DNA from: Isohypsibius dastychi | Lineage: Eukaryota; Tardigrada; Eutardigrada; Parachela; Isohypsibiidae | Length of the DNA: 13,461 nucleotides | Assembly: GCA_034696485.1 (NCBI GenBank) | Contig: JAQIWT010000957.1 | Location: forward strand, 1-13,461 | Direction: 5' to 3' | Shown here: positions 6,466 to 13,461 of the stretch, piece after piece | Position numbering within the stretch: the stretch's first letter is position 1 | How the letters are laid out: every line of letters begins with the position of its first letter | Translations under genes and position numbers: made by a program | Notes under the pieces: model-generated | The model's input: the letters and a program-made list of their open reading frames with translations, nothing else | Told to the model about the DNA's origin: nothing | Databases searched by the model: none

Positions 6466-7252
6466 TATCACAGAACGCTGTAAAAACTTTTGTACAAACT
6501 GTCAGTAATTATCACAGTGTCCAAACACGAATCTTACACAAACGGAACATTCTGTGGGTCACAATCAACGGCAGTAACACAAGCTGATCGATTCCAACAG
6601 ATACAGCGGATATGCTGTAACTCGGGAGCACAGTTAACAGTAAGAGCACGAGTGGCTACTCTCACAAGTACAGAGAGTTCGATGTAACATTGAAACACAG
6701 TTAACATAGCAAGCTTATACAGATCACCGAGTGTAACAATTGAACACCGAAACCGCCATCATTCGGTACAACCGTCAAAACAATCGCATACACACTGGGT
6801 CATCAGGGAACACTGGAACACCGGAACACTGTCAGACAACAGTCAACACATCGCACACATATGCGGTCTCCATGGAACACCGGAACAAGGTCAGCACCAG
6901 TACGAGTTCTGGTTGGAGAGATCTTACGGACATCAACACCAACAAACCATCACAAAGATACCAGCTGCTTGTCCTGCAGTGAACTGCTTGTTTAGTACAG
7001 TTTGAATTCTGTTTGGTGTATAACCTGGGAGGAAGATCTGGAACTTTATCCGGACGAAGCTTCATTGCAATATAATGAATCCAGTTCTTGATCGAGCTTG
7101 GTGTAACTGGATCCTGATTCCTGACTGGCAGACTGAGAGCCATCAGCTGAGCACGTAAACGATATCAGTGACACTAACTGTATGTCGGAATCCGATGGGC
7201 TAGGGAACGAAGGCTTTCTTGTTCAGTTTCTGAATAAAAAACTGCGTGACAA
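6466..7252. other. Anonymous sequence with minor repeats and one weak minus-strand exon candidate
   Basis: Repeats include CACAGTTAACA near 6630 and 6695, and GGAACACCGGAACA followed by a GTCAG at 6815-6828 and 6874-6887. On the minus strand, 7143 down to 7025 is an open frame with a peptide of fairly protein-like composition (PVRNQDPVTPSSIKNWIHYI) ending at a CAG/GTTATA donor-like site. I do not recognise the peptide and do not call a gene. Confidence 0.35.
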
Positions 7253-8156
7253 AATGCAAATATACCTGCAAAAAACCTCGAGGTCTTTTGATATTCAGGA
7301 GAACCTCGAGGTTCTCCCAAATATAATGTCCCCCCATCTTTTCTGGATTCAGATTCATTGTGGTTCATATTATTTAATATCTCTATTTACCTCTGTCCTC
7401 TTTTGTACCGGATCAGTTCGCTGTACTATACCAAATCAGTTCGCTGGTCAAATAATTTTTCATTAAACATAAATCACATGTATACCGTCTTTCCGTGCAA
7501 GACATCACGTTTTTCTTCCCCTTTTTCTGACTTGGTTTCTGCACGCCAGCAACCGTACGAAATAAATGACCTTTGACAAAATCCGTTCGGTAATTTCTGA
7601 GTTGAAAAGTAGTCATTGTTCGTTCACTTTATTCGGAATAATGAACTGATGTCAACGTTATTGTGACGACTGAGTTTTATGAGCAGTTATGCCAAAAAGG
7701 TTCTCTATCATTTGTTCTCGTTAAACTTGATGACCTTTTGTTAATTCACTATACTGATATGAAGTAATCTGCATTCCAATCTGCCTGTCATCCAATAAAC
7801 TGAATCGAATTACAAACCAATACATGACGGGCTCATGGTAAAGAATTTACGGTTGCTAGCGTGCAGAAACCAAAAAAGAAAAGAAGTGGGAGACAAACGT
7901 GATGTCGTGCAAGGGAAGACGGTATACATGTGATTTATATTTAATGAAAAATATTTTGACCAGCGAACTGATTCAATATGGTACGTAATACGCAGCTCCG
8001 GTACAAAAGAGGACGGAGGTAAATAGAGATATCAAATAATATGAACCAGAATGAATCTGAATCCAGAGAAGATGGGGGGACATTATATTCGGGACAACCT
8101 CGGGGTTCTCCCGAATATCAAAAGACCTCGAGGTTTATTGCAAGTATATTTCCATT
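7253..8156. mobile_element. Large inverted repeat (about 305-bp arms, 290-bp loop), fold-back-like
   Basis: The left arm (7253-7557) and the reverse complement of the right arm (7848-8156) align over almost their whole length, roughly 85-90% by eye, with one poorly matching patch near 7413-7433. The outer ends read AATGCAAATATACCTGCAA and AATGGAAATATACTTGCAA. The loop (7558-7847) is AT-rich and has no coding frame of note. The structure fits a fold-back or long-terminal-inverted-repeat non-autonomous element. No target duplication is clear. Transcripts crossing it could form long double-stranded RNA. Short open frames starting at matching ATGs in both arms come from the repeat. Confidence 0.75.
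7298..7317. repeat. Perfect 20-bp palindrome nested in the left arm
   Basis: GGAGAACCTCGAGGTTCTCC is its own reverse complement. It sits between two short AT-rich flanks, with another CCTCGAGG at 7277-7284. The matching place in the right arm (about 8092-8112) reads GGGACAACCTCGGGGTTCTCC and is no longer perfect, so the two arms have diverged here. Confidence 0.7.
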
Positions 8157-8734
8157 GATTATTTGTGTTTGTGGATATTTCAATACGCTTATTTCCATTT
8201 TACCCACTTCACAATGGTATGTCCTCAAACGAAAATATTTTTTCATATGTGGTAATTTAAATGTAGCTGACTTTTTTTGATTCTCTACTTCTCTCAGGCT
8301 CGCTCCTCGCACGTCTACAGGTCATATAAATCTTCCCGGTCCCTTTTGTACCGGTCTTTAAAGACTTGGGAACGAAAATGTCTGAGCATTTTCATGTGTG
8401 CAACAAAGGAGGGTTATACCTTTTTCTGCACACCAAACCAAATTTTTTTGCTTTTCCGGTATGTTCTTCTTGGCAGTATTTTTTATGAACCTTTTTCGCA
8501 TCCACAGGGATAATATGAAAACTTTATTGGTGCATGAAGCGAAGTTTAACAAAAATAGAACGTGAATAGTCACTTCTCAGCAAAGGTCACCAATGAAACA
8601 AAAAGCTGCAAACCTAAAAAATTACGGATCGAGTTGCATAATATTCTCGAGAATGCAAACTGTGGTTGAACAATGCAAATTGAGATGGATTCATGACACT
8701 TTGCCCACGCAGAAAAAAAGGAAGATATTATATA
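8157..8734. other. AT-rich anonymous sequence, no supported gene
   Basis: No recognisable domain. A TTTTGTACCGG word near 8346 echoes a word inside the large inverted repeat (about 7403), and a small GAAAATG/CATTTTC hairpin lies near 8374-8393. These are too short to call. Confidence 0.4.
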
Positions 8735-8878
8735 AAATGGATGCTAATTAGTAATTACTGTCTACTAATTAATAATTAGCATCAAAACGAAAAAAAAGTT
8801 ATGATATCAAAAATCATTTTGGGAACACCGGAAATAAGGAAATATCGTAAATGGGTGCCAATTAATAATTAGTGTCTA
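8735..8878. repeat. AT-rich hairpin plus matching direct copy
   Basis: The 30 bases at 8735-8764 and 8849-8878 match at 26 positions; the core is AATTA(G/A)TAATTA. In addition, 8740-8757 pairs with 8766-8783 (GATGCTAATTAGTAATTA and its inverse, 17 of 18). So three related copies occur within 145 bp, the middle one inverted. Confidence 0.55.
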
Positions 8879-9605
8879 GGATACCGATATTCGTTTCCCC
8901 ATGAACGCAATTCATTTTTCATGTTCAAAATTGATAATGATTGGAAATCAGAGCATCAGAAGAAAATAAAGCAAAATTAGAAAGTAGAAATAAGAAAAAA
9001 CAGAAGGCAAAAGAAAGAGTGATCAACTTGATGAGACTGTTTGTCTAAGAAACACCCATGCTGAAAGAAAACAGTTGAGAAAGCGGCGAATAAACGTGTC
9101 TGATCACAAGTGTCATAAAAAGAGGCATCGACTCGCTAATAAATTCATATTTCTGAAGAGTCGTAGTTTATCACGCTCGGCCGGGTCGAATAATGGGAAC
9201 GCAAATAATACCGAAGATTTATAGATTCGGGCTATGTAAAAAATCAGTTTACAAACGCACCGAAATATTGATTCCGTATTTTGTCCAAACCTAGCAAAAT
9301 ATTAATATGAATGAAAGTAGCCAACACGATTCGAAAATACTAAACCTAATTGGTGGTACAGTAACCGTCAAGAAGCAGATAAATGAGATTCATTTTTCAA
9401 TTTCTAACCAAAGCACACGAGGAACAGTTCGACTTGAAAAAACGTACTTTTTCGGATCTCAACATTTTCCGTGCGAAATAAACACTGCACCTCTCGAACT
9501 CACAATGTCTATCAGCAATTCCGTTTAACAAAGTCGGATCTCAGAACACACGTTAGAGCTTCTTGAAGAAAATTTCAAAATTCACCTCTTTTTGATTGCA
9601 ACAAT
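8879..9605. other. AT-rich anonymous sequence, no supported gene
   Basis: An open frame at 9307-9528 (73 codons from ATG) has no recognisable motif. Otherwise I see purine-rich tracts and nothing that can be named. Confidence 0.4.
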
Positions 9606-9753
9606 CAGAAGAACAGAATCTGCAATCTCAAAATGACAATGACAAAACTCGACGTATTTTGAGTGCTTGATCATCCAGAATAACCTTCTTGGAATAGAGA
9701 TCGTGATAAATGATCCAGGAAGGCTGAAAACAGAAGAACGGAATCAGCAAGTC
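9606..9753 (+). repeat. Degenerate direct repeat, 125 bp apart
   Basis: CAGAAGAACAGAATCTGCAA at 9606 recurs as CAGAAGAACGGAATCAGCAA at 9731 (18 of 20), and weaker similarity (GACAAT and following) continues after both. This may be two old copies of a 125-bp unit. The next stretch to about 10114 shows nothing I can name. Confidence 0.4.
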
Positions 9754-10114
9754 GGGAAACGACAATATCTAAAACGTTCAAAATGAAAGAATCGCTTAGA
9801 ACCAAAATAACATTAAAATGAGGAAAGAGAATGATCTGAGGAAGCTACGAGATTTACCAGATTTCTGAGGTTCTCTTCGATACAGTCATACCTTATATCA
9901 ATGTTCGGATTTCGAGAAGTTGTAGATGGAATGATAGTAGCTCGGATGATTCTCGAAGAAAACTGAATGAACAATATAACCGAGATTGAAGGCGAGGAAG
10001 ACAGAAAAGAAATTGTCGGAATCAAAAGTGGATAACAGAAACCAAAATAAACGCTGGTTACATGAAAAATAAAATTGGTGACTGAGTGAGAGCGAATGAC
10101 TGGTGAACAATTAA

Positions 10115-10180
10115 TGAGTGGAAGAGTAAGTGGTTGAGTAAGTGGGCGAATGGGTGAGAGAGTGGGTGGGTGAGTGGGCG
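10115..10180 (+). repeat. Imperfect GAGTGGGT-type simple repeat
   Basis: A run of GAGTAAGTGG, GAGTGGGTGG and TGAGTGGGCG units. On the minus strand it translates into a low-complexity S/T/P/H-rich peptide, which explains the long open frames there. Confidence 0.6.
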
Positions 10181-10366
10181 AAATTAAACGTGAGCGAGAG
10201 ACATTTGATAGAGACCAGAGAGACTTTTGAGCGAGAGCCTCCAAAAGTAGGAATTTGCAAAGGGACAGACAGACTCTGTGGCCAGAAAAGACACTGGCCA
10301 GGCAGACTTTTTCGTACTTTTTCCAAGGATACTTTAGGGTGTCGATTTGCGGTACGGCTGTAAAGT

Positions 10367-10389
10367 CCCCCCCCCTTGGGGGGGGGGGG
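10367..10389. repeat. C9-TT-G12 homopolymer palindrome
   Basis: Nine C, two T and twelve G residues in a row, flanked by GT and AC, make a hairpin of G/C pairs. The G12 half (or the C9 half on the other strand) may also form G-quadruplex structures. Such a site is prone to replication and sequencing error. The following sequence to 10577 shows no gene. Confidence 0.65.
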
Positions 10390-10577
10390 ACAAAAATAAA
10401 CGTTTGGTCGGTGCTCGATGGTTGACCGATCCCACTCGATATTAGACAAACTATACGAGGCGAGGCATAGCCTTCTGGTCCAATTACAGCCTCAGTAGGG
10501 CGGAGGTATGATTACTCCATTCAATCTGATTACTGACTGATTTCATAGCTGATTTGATTTCCCAGCGCGAACTACAA

Positions 10578-10710
10578 TAGTTACCTACAAAAGCAGACTT
10601 ACACTTTCAAATTGAAGTGTAATTTCAAAGTGCAGCCTGCCTGCTCCTCTTTCAAACTGAAGCGTAACTTCAAGTTACGCTTGACTGTAACTTACTACGA
10701 TAGGTAACTA
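10578..10710. mobile_element. Small hairpin-rich MITE-like element, TAGTTACCTA termini
   Basis: TAGTTACCTA (10578-10587) is mirrored exactly at 10701-10710; if TA is the target duplication, the termini are GTTACCTA. Inside, CTTTCAAAYTGAAGYGTAAYTTCAA occurs twice (from about 10612 and about 10650), the copies differing only by C/T changes. The second continues into a nearly perfect palindrome, AAGCGTAACTT-C-AAGTTACGCTT. The first folds upstream with TTACACTT/AAGTGTAA. Confidence 0.5.
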
Positions 10711-11310
10711 ATATTTATATTGATTCAACACCAATTTCAACATTCATTCAACATCCAATTTCAGACATCATTCATTGATTCTGCATACCGAGTCGCGCTT
10801 TTCTGTACTTGCAAACACCGATGAGTTCAATCACCGTTTTCTCGACCTTAATGTTACAAGCCCATCCCAACTGCTCCTTCCAAAAGCAGTGGTCCGTTGT
10901 TCCGAAGACTCGATATTCCAAATTCAAATTCGGTTTAGGTCTGTGTGTAAGCAACCGGCAGATAAAGTTAGACATGTGGGAAGGCAGATAAAACTTCATC
11001 ATTTTGATCTTCCTCCTTCATGTCCACTTCTGATTTCAGTCTGTAGCTCATAAACAGATTCTCAAACAGTTCATAATTCATAACAATGGTACAGTACTGG
11101 AAACAAAAAAAACAACAATCAAAAAGCGATTAACTGATGTAAAAAAGAAGGATAATCCCTTCGAACTCGACTTTGTCGAAAGAACGCATGACAGAGCAGA
11201 AAGTTGTTGATGAGAAACAATCGAACAACCACAATCATTTGGAATCAAGAGAGCTGTTGTTATTTGGACAGCTGAGAAAAATCTCTCGGGCAATTCAGAT
11301 TAGTAGTGAC
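10711..11310. other. Anonymous sequence, no supported gene
   Basis: Open frames occur on both strands (plus 10775-11053, minus 11002-10772, minus 11293-11078), but none has a recognisable domain. The right end is downstream of the minus-strand BTB gene and may include its 3' untranslated region. No AATAAA signal was found on the minus strand close to that gene's stop. Confidence 0.4.
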
Positions 11311-11395
11311 GTCTCCGCCGATGTTATAAATACACCCCTCATAGGCTTAACATGCTTTTTTATACGAGGGGTGTATTTATAATATTGGCGGAGAC
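11311..11395. repeat. 30-bp-arm inverted repeat just downstream of the BTB gene
   Basis: The arms at 11311-11340 and 11366-11395 match at 28 of 30 positions across a 25-bp loop; the outer sequence is GTCTCCGCC and the inner end is AAATACACCCCTC. It begins 15 bp after the TGA of the minus-strand BTB gene, so it probably lies in that gene's 3' untranslated region and would fold into a strong hairpin. The terminal CGTCTCCGCC motif is shared with the element at 609-704. It could be a MITE, or be kept as an RNA element. Confidence 0.65.
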
Positions 11396-11409
11396 ATAGT
11401 ACAAATATC

Positions 11410-11982
11410 TCACAACCGAGCTGACGAAGCGGTTCGCTTTTTCTCAACGAGGTCCACACTGACAAGTTTGATGAACTCTTTGGAATACTCTGGGATCTTT
11501 TCCAGGACACCAAAAAATCTATCCGAGTCGATGAATGCCTCGTAATTGCCTCTCACAAACTGAACAGCTTTATTCACCAGCTGCTCATCTCCACACTCTT
11601 TTGCCACTTTATACACTTCCACGACATTTTCCATCGCCATCTTTTCTTCCATATAGTGCAAACAGCTTGTTTGCAGTTCCAGAAGTTGATATTCATTGGC
11701 TGCAGTGCATAACTTCCAGCAGTATTCCTTCATGCTTTCTTCGTCAACCGGAAGTCCGTAAAATGCGTCCACCATCAGTTTCAATGTCCCGTAGTCAATG
11801 TCAGCTATACGGCAGATACCTTCCCGTTTTTCGACTGTGTTGTGACTTAGCATATTCAGGAACATTTCCGAGACCGCAGCAATCTTGACTCGATGGACTT
11901 TGATTTCTTGGTTATCGGAGGAAACCAAAACAAAATCCGTGAGCGTACCGTCCTGGTAGAACTTGAGCATACTGCTTTGGTC
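11410..11982 (-). CDS. BTB/POZ-domain protein with BACK-like tail, 3' exon
   Basis: The exon encodes 186 residues from an ATG at 11968-11970 to a TGA at 11410-11412. Residues 7-16 (DGTLTDFVLV) and 25-41 (VHRVKIAAVSEMFLNML) are the classic BTB start and H-x3-L-type helix. Residues 55-75 are the second BTB strand-helix unit, and 87-107 (LCTAANEYQLLELQTSCLHYM) the final BTB helices. Residues 112-170 resemble a shortened BACK region. Such proteins (SPOP/KLHL-like) usually bind cullin-3 and recruit substrates for ubiquitination; no substrate domain such as MATH or Kelch is visible here. Just upstream is TTTTTAG (11983-11989), so the exon may start at 11982, or at 11971 after GCAG. An upstream exon is likely because the BTB would otherwise start abruptly. 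The antisense frame at 11535-11888 is a shadow. Confidence 0.85.
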   Translation of the reverse strand, partial: DQSSMLKFYQDGTLTDFVLVSSDNQEIKVHRVKIAAVSEMFLNMLSHNTVEKREGICRIADIDYGTLKLMVDAFYGLPVDEESMKEYCWKLCTAANEYQLLELQTSCLHYMEEKMAMENVVEVYKVAKECGDEQLVNKAVQFVRGNYEAFIDSDRFFGVLEKIPEYSKEFIKLVSVDLVEKKRTASSARL

Positions 11983-12045
11983 CTAAAAATGAGGATGGAA
12001 TCAGAAGCTGCAAAAATCATTTTTTGTCAAAACCACGATATTTAC

Positions 12046-12242
12046 ATCCTGTCGGGTTTGTCATTCGAACTGGAATCAACCAAAACTATGTTTTCAACAA
12101 CTTCATCCTGCTCCGAAGAATCTCCCCAGACACGATAAAACCGTCCATTGCCCATCTCAAATAAGCGTGCTGCGCTTCTACCAGACCCATGCCCATATAC
12201 TTGAGAACGGCAATGAACCGTCAAATTAGTACTGACTGACAA
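12046..12242 (-). CDS. Probable upstream exon of the BTB gene
   Basis: A minus-strand open frame runs from about 12242 to a GAT/GTAAATA donor-like site at 12046/12045. Its peptide includes FEMGNGRFYRVWGDSSEQDE and does not match a domain I know. A 74-bp intron from 12045 to the GCAG ending at 11972 would join the frame to the BTB exon without a shift. Alternatively, a weaker donor TTG/GTTGAT joined to the TTTTTAG acceptor at 11983 also keeps frame. The true 5' end of the exon is unclear: a stop codon lies just upstream and several AG dinucleotides are possible acceptors. There is no ATG before the middle of the exon. Confidence 0.45.
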
Positions 12243-12632
12243 CTTCTAGCTATCTGCAAGTCAGACAACTACGTTGATTACAATTATTGTAAGCCGTTTA
12301 TAATAATGCCATTCGACAATTGATTCATTACCGTACTTTATATTTTTCTATACACATTCTGTAGAGAATAACATCGGCTAGATGCGAATGCGATGCGAGG
12401 AATTTGACTGACGTGAAATGAAACCAAGATTTCTCGGTATGTCATTATGTGAAATGTGAATCCCCGGTAGCGATTAAATCATTTTTATGCGAATAATCAG
12501 AAATCTGGAACGGTGTTTCAACCGCGAAAAACCTGCAGTTTTCATTTTTCAAAATAGGAAAATCATCAACATTCACATTACCGTATGGTTATAAAATTCC
12601 GAATTTAAGAACCACTATTCCTCAGTACAACT
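12243..12632. other. Spacer between the two minus-strand genes
   Basis: About 390 bp between the BACK-type gene and the BTB gene. It is AT-rich and contains two copies of CATTACCGTA (about 12327 and 12577) and a GCGATGCGAG-type word near 12391. It presumably contains the 3' end of one gene and the 5' region or an intron of the next. No polyadenylation signal AATAAA was found on the minus strand. Confidence 0.4.
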
Positions 12633-13234
12633 TTAAACAGAGAAACCAACCTCTGATTTCATAAGAAGCGGACTGAACGGTTTTCGGACATCATTGGGGA
12701 ACGCTTTGTAGGACATTTCGTGACTTAATGGTTCTCCTTTCCATCCCAAAGCCCTCATGAATAAGGGAAGAAATTCAACATTCAACCCATCTGAATCGAA
12801 CAATACACGCAGAATTTCAAACTCGTCGTCCTTCAAAAGCGTTTTCGCCTTCATTAAATCGCAGTTCTCTTTGCAGTACTTGATCAGCCTCGGAGTGCCA
12901 ATCCGTTGACATCTCTTGAATTCAAACAAAAACACCAAACGAACTGGGTCGAAATAGCAGCCATCAACTGGATAATAAATGAAAGACACCTGTCCTTTTG
13001 AAGATGAATCTGGATCAATTGCAAACAACAGACGTTCAAAATCGAGTGAGGATTTTTCAACTGACACCAACATATTTCGCTTCTCGAAATTTCCAAGGCC
13101 AAGCTGACACCTGAATGTTTTGGGTTTTAAGATATCCCATTCTGCGGCTGTGAGGATATAAGTCATTCCTCTGAACGCGCTGGAACGATGAGAAATCAAG
13201 CCAGATAAGTTATGGACTTGAGGTGTTATGTGAA
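12633..13234 (-). CDS. BACK-domain-like protein, probably BTB-BACK family, partial
   Basis: An open minus-strand exon starts at 13234 after ATTTTTCCAG and runs to a stop at 12633-12635. It could instead end at GAG/GTTGGT (12651/12650) if a further exon exists. The second half follows the BACK pattern: LVFLFEFKRCQRIGTPRLIK, then YCKENCDLMKAKTLL, then DDEFEILRVLFDSDGLNVEF, then RALGWKG and finally VRKPFSPLL, equivalent to the helix pairs and the VR-x-PL ending of KLHL-type BACK domains. The first half (MTYILTAAEWDILKPKTF onwards) is not recognisable as BTB. BACK usually follows BTB in cullin-3 adaptors, so the N-terminus may lie beyond the window or be diverged. An ATG at 13164-13166 could be a start. 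It is tandem to the BTB gene, perhaps a diverged family cluster. Confidence 0.6.
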
Positions 13235-13271
13235 CTGGAAAAATTGTAGTGATAAAATGTAAATTTCGCAC
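13235..13271 (-). other. Probable 37-bp intron of the BACK-like gene
   Basis: A CTCTG/GTGCG donor at 13272/13271 and a polypyrimidine tract with acceptor ATTTTTCCAG ending at 13235 bound a 37-bp, AT-rich stretch. Splicing keeps open a frame that runs without a stop from the left side of the G run into the exon at 13234, but that frame has no ATG and is only about 43 codons long upstream, so the support is modest. Confidence 0.4.
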
Positions 13272-13331
13272 CAGAGTTAAGTCGATCGATAGGGACAAGA
13301 TCATGTAAAAATCGACTTCTGCGTGATGTGT

Positions 13332-13356
13332 TCGATGCGAATCGATGCGAATCGAT
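13332..13356 (+). repeat. 10-bp tandem repeat TCGATGCGAA, 2.5 copies
   Basis: TCGATGCGAA occurs twice and is followed by TCGAT. It lies in the proposed 5' exon of the minus-strand gene. Similar GATGCGA words occur near 12381-12396. Confidence 0.6.
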
Positions 13357-13397
13357 AACACTGCAGTGGCGTAGGAAGCCCTTATTTTTGGGTGACT

Positions 13398-13398
<1 letters not shown>

Positions 13399-13461
<63 letters not shown>
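13399..13461 (+). repeat. 63-base poly-G run at the end of the window
   Basis: Every base from 13399 to the end is G. It may be a real G tract at a contig end, but an unbroken run of this length at the edge of a sequence is also typical of a base-calling or assembly artefact. It truncates the minus-strand BACK-like gene. Confidence 0.8.

Noticed and set aside
5642-6587. Overlapping plus-strand open frames of 162 and 166 codons
   Set aside because: No recognisable domain; they run through direct repeats, a G10 run, hairpins and the inverted-repeat element at 6318-6465, so coding is unlikely.
7174-8280. Two open frames with nearly identical N-termini (minus from 7368, plus from 8041)
   Set aside because: They are the same sequence read in the two arms of the inverted repeat; the differences change residues freely (for example K to E, L to S), and similarity stops where the arms stop, so there is no sign of protein-level selection.
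9813-10449. Minus-strand open frames of 143 and 112 codons
   Set aside because: They are dominated by S/T/P/H low-complexity sequence from the GAGTGGGT-type simple repeat, and one passes through the C9-TT-G12 palindrome.
11535-11888. Plus-strand open frame of 117 codons
   Set aside because: It is the antisense shadow of the BTB exon, which has clear domain signature on the minus strand.

Overview
The window looks like a stretch of an animal (metazoan) nuclear genome, most likely from an invertebrate with small introns. There is no sign of bacterial gene packing: about 11 kb has no recognisable protein gene. The only convincing coding sequence is a pair of minus-strand genes at the right end, of the BTB/BACK adaptor type common in animals and apparently split by short introns (one candidate is 37 bp with a clean polypyrimidine-AG acceptor). 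I cannot name the species. No tRNA, rRNA, CRISPR array or virus gene was recognised.

Layout. Positions 1-3.8 kb: anonymous DNA with a short direct repeat, three inverted-repeat elements (609-704, 1691-1952, 2518-2584), a TATA-box/signal-peptide-like frame near 1.43-1.66 kb, a small array of a TTTCGTAG core near 2.82-2.93 kb, and a three-unit 30-bp repeat near 3.1 kb. Positions 3.86-5.61 kb: three abutting arrays of short, degenerate repeats. They have unrelated cores (A GGGGACARTTT, B TTTCGTAGT, C GTTTTYKTGAACC) but nearly the same spacing, about 12-17 bp with mostly unconserved bases between cores. Array A is split by a 243-bp element flanked by TA; taking out the element and one TA restores the 14-bp rhythm of the array. 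Array B runs forward, crosses a core containing a GC-rich hairpin, and then reappears inverted. Array C alternates orientation.

Positions 5.6-7.25 kb: non-coding DNA with short direct repeats, two hairpins, and a 144-bp element with perfect 22-bp terminal inverted repeats next to TA. Positions 7253-8156: a large imperfect inverted repeat with arms of about 305 bp around a 290-bp loop, and a 20-bp perfect palindrome inside the left arm. Positions 8.2-11.3 kb: AT-rich anonymous DNA with several small repeats, a C9-TT-G12 hairpin and a small hairpin-rich element. Positions 11.31-11.40 kb: a 30-bp-arm inverted repeat that begins about 15 bp after the stop codon of the first BTB gene.

The two right-end genes lie head to tail on the minus strand. 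The one at 11410-11970 (with probable upstream exon to about 12242) carries a BTB domain followed by a BACK-like region. The one at 12633-13234 carries a BACK-like C-terminal half and is probably cut by the end of the window. Proteins of this type usually act as substrate adaptors for cullin-3 ubiquitin ligases, but nothing here shows their targets. The window ends in 63 consecutive G residues, which may be a sequencing or assembly artefact.
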